Assembly (NCBI GenBank): GCA_945865565.1
Contig: CAMBEK010000014.1
Location: 1-44,377 of the forward strand
Source: Pseudobacteriovorax antillogorgiicola
GTDB taxonomy: Bacteria > Bdellovibrionota_B > Oligoflexia > Oligoflexales > RGVZ01
DNA: 44,377 nucleotides
Direction of reading: 5' to 3'
Part shown: positions 41,723 through 44,377 of the stretch, piece after piece
Numbering within the stretch: the first letter of the stretch is position 1
Layout of the letters: each line of letters starts with the position of its first letter
The notes under the pieces: model-generated
Told to the model about the DNA's origin: nothing
Seen by the model: only the letters and a program-made list of their open reading frames with translations
Database searches by the model: none
Made by a program: the position numbers and the translations under genes

Positions 41723-42976
41723 ATGGGTTTTCTAGAAGTCATGCGTGAACGCGGGATGGTTGCCCAGATCACCCACGAGGAAGAAATTGCCGGGCATCTG
41801 GCCACGGGTGTGCGAACGGCTTACTGCGGGTTTGATCCTTCTGCCGACAGCCTTCACGTTGGATCACTGCTGCCAATCATGGCTATGCGTCGCTGGCAAG
41901 CCGCCGGCCACCGTGTGGTTGCTCTCGTAGGTGGGGGAACCGGACTCATCGGGGATCCTTCTGGCAAAACTGAAATGCGCCAGATGGTCGGAGAAGACGG
42001 ATTGAAAAAAAATCTATCTGGAATTCGTGTCCAGCTGGAGCGGTTTCTCGACATGAAAGATTCCAATCGGGGAATCATTGTGAACAACGCCGATTGGCTT
42101 AATGACTTGAAGTATTTGCCGTTTCTGCGGGACATTGGCCGCCACTTCAGCGTCAACCGCATGCTGACGGCGGACTGCTTCAAACAACGTCTTGAAAAAG
42201 GCCTGAGTTTTTTTGAATTCAATTACATGTTGCTGCAGAGCTACGATTTTTTGCACCTCTACCGAACGCAAGCCTGCACCGTACAACTTGGCGGTGACGA
42301 CCAATGGAGCAACATGCTCTCTGGCGTGGATCTTGTTCGACGTTTGACGGCAGGCAAGGCCTTTTGTGTAACGCTGCCGCTTCTAGCCACGACCGATGGC
42401 CGCAAGATGGGCAAGACGGAAAAAGGTGCCGTTTGGCTTGATGCAGAAAAGACCAGCCCGTTTGAGTATTATCAGTATTGGCGCAATGTCGAAGACGCAA
42501 TGGTGGAGCCATGCCTGCGTTACTTTACAGACCTGCCGGTTGCCGAAATCGCGCAACTCGCCGCCCTGAAAGACGCGGCAATCAACGACGCCAAAAAACG
42601 TCTAGCCTGGGAGTGCACCAGATTCGCTCACGGGGAATCGGCTGCCAATGAGGCGCAGGAATCTGCAGCGCGCTTATTTGGCGCCGGTGGCACAAATCCG
42701 GGCGGAGACACCGGAAACGAGCCGGAACATTTCATCGAACGGACACAACTGGATGGCAAGGCGGATATTGCCATTGTCGATCTGTTGGCTTTGGCGGGAG
42801 TCGTTGAAACCAAGTCAGAAGCCAAGCGCTTGATTCAGCAGGGCGGCCTGAGTGTGGACCAAGTAAAGATCACGGACCTGCACGCGCGAGTCCCCGCAAG
42901 TGCGCTGGAAAAGAGTGAAGGGTGTCTGGTCCGCAAGGGCAAAAAGCACTATCATCGCGTCAGGTTACGTAACTGA
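41723..42976 (+). CDS. tyrS: Tyrosyl-tRNA synthetase
   Basis: A 417-residue class I aminoacyl-tRNA synthetase. The HIGH-type motif is LHVGS at 44-48, the KMSKS-type motif is GRKMGKTEKGAVWLD near residue 230, and the tyrosine-binding region is CGFDPSADSLH with GDDQWSNM. The C-terminal S4-like RNA-binding domain is VDLLALAGVVETKSEAKRLIQQGGLSV. I chose ATG at 41723, with AGGA 10 bases upstream and the family length; a longer in-frame extension from 41399 lies opposite cobU and is not expected. Confidence 0.96.
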   Translation: MGFLEVMRERGMVAQITHEEEIAGHLATGVRTAYCGFDPSADSLHVGSLLPIMAMRRWQAAGHRVVALVGGGTGLIGDPSGKTEMRQMVGEDGLKKNLSGIRVQLERFLDMKDSNRGIIVNNADWLNDLKYLPFLRDIGRHFSVNRMLTADCFKQRLEKGLSFFEFNYMLLQSYDFLHLYRTQACTVQLGGDDQWSNMLSGVDLVRRLTAGKAFCVTLPLLATTDGRKMGKTEKGAVWLDAEKTSPFEYYQYWRNVEDAMVEPCLRYFTDLPVAEIAQLAALKDAAINDAKKRLAWECTRFAHGESAANEAQESAARLFGAGGTNPGGDTGNEPEHFIERTQLDGKADIAIVDLLALAGVVETKSEAKRLIQQGGLSVDQVKITDLHARVPASALEKSEGCLVRKGKKHYHRVRLRN

Positions 42977-43023
42977 CTCAAGGACGCAGGGAAGCATCCG
43001 ATCTCGTTCAGGTAGGAGAATTT

Positions 43024-43554
43024 ATGAAATTCAATCGATTTTCACTTTTGGTTTTGGGCTTGCTGGTAATGGCGGGACCCAGGATTTATGCTGGCAGTGT
43101 GGAGGCGAAGCAAAATGGTGTCCCGGTGACTGTGGCCCCGGACAAGGCTGCTGCGGTGGTTCAGACGTTGAAAGCCGGTGAGGTGATTGAGACCGTCGAA
43201 CGCAAGGGCATGTACTGGCAGGTCAAGGCCGGCGGGGGAAAAACCGGTTTTGTTTCCGTGATGGCTGTTAAAGTGAAGGCATCGGATTCTGACGGAGGTT
43301 CCCTTGCGGGTGCGATCCAGAGCGCAGTTCAGAGTGGCCGTTCTTCGTCGGAAGGCGCAAGTGCCCGCGCCCGCGCCACGGTCATGGGAGTCCGGGGTCT
43401 GGATGAAACCAACGACACGTCTTATGCTGCGAATACGCGCCCGAATTTGAAGGCGGTCTTCGCCATGGAAGACAGGCGGGTTCCCGCAGTGCAGATCGAA
43501 AGCCTTTCGGAAAAGGTCTTCGATGAAATTGCGAAGCAATCCAAAAGCAAGTAA
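43024..43554 (+). CDS. Secreted bacterial SH3-like domain protein
   Basis: A 176-residue exported protein with a signal peptide (LLVLGLLVMAGPRIYA, cleavage after about residue 22). Residues about 25-85 fit a bacterial SH3 domain: VPVTVAPDKAAAVVQTLKAGEVIETVERKGMYWQVKAG and GKTGFVSVMAVKV. Such domains bind cell-wall peptides. The C-terminal part is Ser/Ala-rich, then a region around FAMEDRRVP. AGGAG lies 7 bases before the ATG. The M48 metalloprotease gene starts 53 bases downstream. Confidence 0.8.
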   Translation: MKFNRFSLLVLGLLVMAGPRIYAGSVEAKQNGVPVTVAPDKAAAVVQTLKAGEVIETVERKGMYWQVKAGGGKTGFVSVMAVKVKASDSDGGSLAGAIQSAVQSGRSSSEGASARARATVMGVRGLDETNDTSYAANTRPNLKAVFAMEDRRVPAVQIESLSEKVFDEIAKQSKSK

Positions 43555-43607
43555 GGTCCCGAACAAGTACCCGAACATCAAGAATTCTTTGGAGCAAAGG
43601 ATTGCTC

Positions 43608-44377
43608 GTGAAAAAATTACTGCTGACCACAACGCTGTTGGCTGCTGCCGGTTTCCCTCTTGCAACTGCCGTTGCTGAAACCGAAAACAAATCCGCAAAC
43701 AAATCCGCGGATGGCGCGAAAGCTGGTGAAGCGCCGCAGCTTTCGAAGGAAGAAGAACGCAAGCTCGGCGAATTTCGTGCCGAGCTTGATATCGGGCGCA
43801 ACATGGCAGGGCGTCTCGTTGCATATTACGGCGAATTCAACGATGAGCCGTTGAATGGATACTTGAATCTCGTGGGCAATTACGTGGCCCAACAGGGTCC
43901 CTTTGCCGACCGGCGTTACATGATCAAATTGCTCAACAGTGAATCGGTGAACGCATTTGCCTGTCCTGGGGGATACATCCTGGTGACGATGGGTGCACTG
44001 CGTCAGGCAGAAAACGAGGCCGAGTTGGCTGCGATTCTCGGGCATGAATCCGCCCACGTCGGCAATCGCCACATGATGAAAACACTGCTGTCGATGGACA
44101 AGGAAAAGTTGGACCAGGCGGCGAAGGCTTCGACGTCCAAGCCGGATCCTTCGATGGCTTCCCGGATGCGAAAACGCGTTCAAGTCACTGAACAATCTGA
44201 AGCCGCAAAAACCCTGGCCCGTTACCTCGGTTCGACGAGCGTTGCGGGTTTGAGCATCATCGCAGCCGCGAAGGCTGGCTTGGGGCTGATGCTTGAAAAA
44301 GGCCTGGACCACAAGCTTGAATTCGAGGCAGATCAAGAAGGTGTCAAGTACGCCGTTGCGGCGGGATATGATCCGAA
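43608..44377 (+). CDS. M48 family metalloprotease (partial, runs off right edge)
   Basis: An open frame from GTG at 43608 (AAAGGA 6 bases upstream) continues without stop to base 44377, 256 codons. An N-terminal signal peptide (LLLTTTLLAAAGFPLATAVA) is followed by a charged linker and an M48-type domain: the gluzincin motif HESAH in ILGHESAHVGNRHM at about residues 143-156, after VNAFACPGGYILVTMGAL. The third ligand region is EFEADQEGVKYA near the edge. Relatives (BepA/LoiP type) are periplasmic proteases that care for outer-membrane proteins. It follows the SH3-like protein and probably forms a unit with it. Confidence 0.88.
   Translation, partial: MKKLLLTTTLLAAAGFPLATAVAETENKSANKSADGAKAGEAPQLSKEEERKLGEFRAELDIGRNMAGRLVAYYGEFNDEPLNGYLNLVGNYVAQQGPFADRRYMIKLLNSESVNAFACPGGYILVTMGALRQAENEAELAAILGHESAHVGNRHMMKTLLSMDKEKLDQAAKASTSKPDPSMASRMRKRVQVTEQSEAAKTLARYLGSTSVAGLSIIAAAKAGLGLMLEKGLDHKLEFEADQEGVKYAVAAGYDP

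Overview
The window is a bacterial chromosome segment, dense in genes, with lipoproteins, signal peptides, a complete tig / clpP-clpX / lon block, FabI, a MutL carrying the endonuclease motif, and an HNH nuclease of a type I associate with Bdellovibrionota. A Bdellovibrionota-like (Oligoflexia-like) Gram-negative host is the best guess. This rests on gene content recalled from memory, not on a search. No rRNA, tRNA, CRISPR array or insertion sequence is visible.

Layout. (1) Bases 1-13.2 kb are an accessory cell-surface region. A minus-strand lipoprotein with a papain/C39-like cysteine peptidase fold runs off the left edge, and a paralogue lies at 11.0-12.2 kb. Between them is a three-gene plus-strand operon joined by two ATGA overlaps: a delta-60-repeat lipoprotein, a 1728-residue Ig-like repeat protein, and an astacin-type metalloprotease lipoprotein. 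The last two end in the same residues, NLWEIP. A lipoprotein of unknown function follows. (2) 13.3-22.8 kb, all minus strand, is protein quality control and lipid metabolism: tig, clpP-clpX, lon, fabI, a small membrane protein and an MFS-acyltransferase fusion. Stem-loop terminators follow tig and clpX. (3) 23-33.3 kb is mixed housekeeping: a cyclic-nucleotide-domain protein, an RlmL-like rRNA methyltransferase, a zinc-ribbon/SDR fusion, an HNH nuclease, the E2 and E3 of a 2-oxo acid dehydrogenase, small hypothetical genes and engB. (4) 33.4-39.5 kb is a run of eight tightly packed plus-strand genes: mutL, miaA, two YtkA-like secreted proteins, a predicted outer-membrane protein, a thioredoxin-like lipoprotein, a YbgC-type thioesterase and a pilin-like protein. 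(5) 39.4-44.4 kb holds ubiE, a secreted barrel-like protein and cobU on the minus strand, then tyrS, an SH3-like protein and a partial M48 metalloprotease on the plus strand.

How the genes may work together. The first 12 kb looks like a secreted surface system: a large adhesin-like filament, a metzincin, cysteine-peptidase-like lipoproteins and a delta-60 protein, with a shared C-terminal tag that could be a sorting or recognition signal. This is the best candidate for an undescribed system here. A second candidate is the YtkA / barrel / thioredoxin module behind miaA, which could handle a metal or periplasmic redox chemistry. The MutL linker also contains several in-frame copies of a short palindromic repeat.
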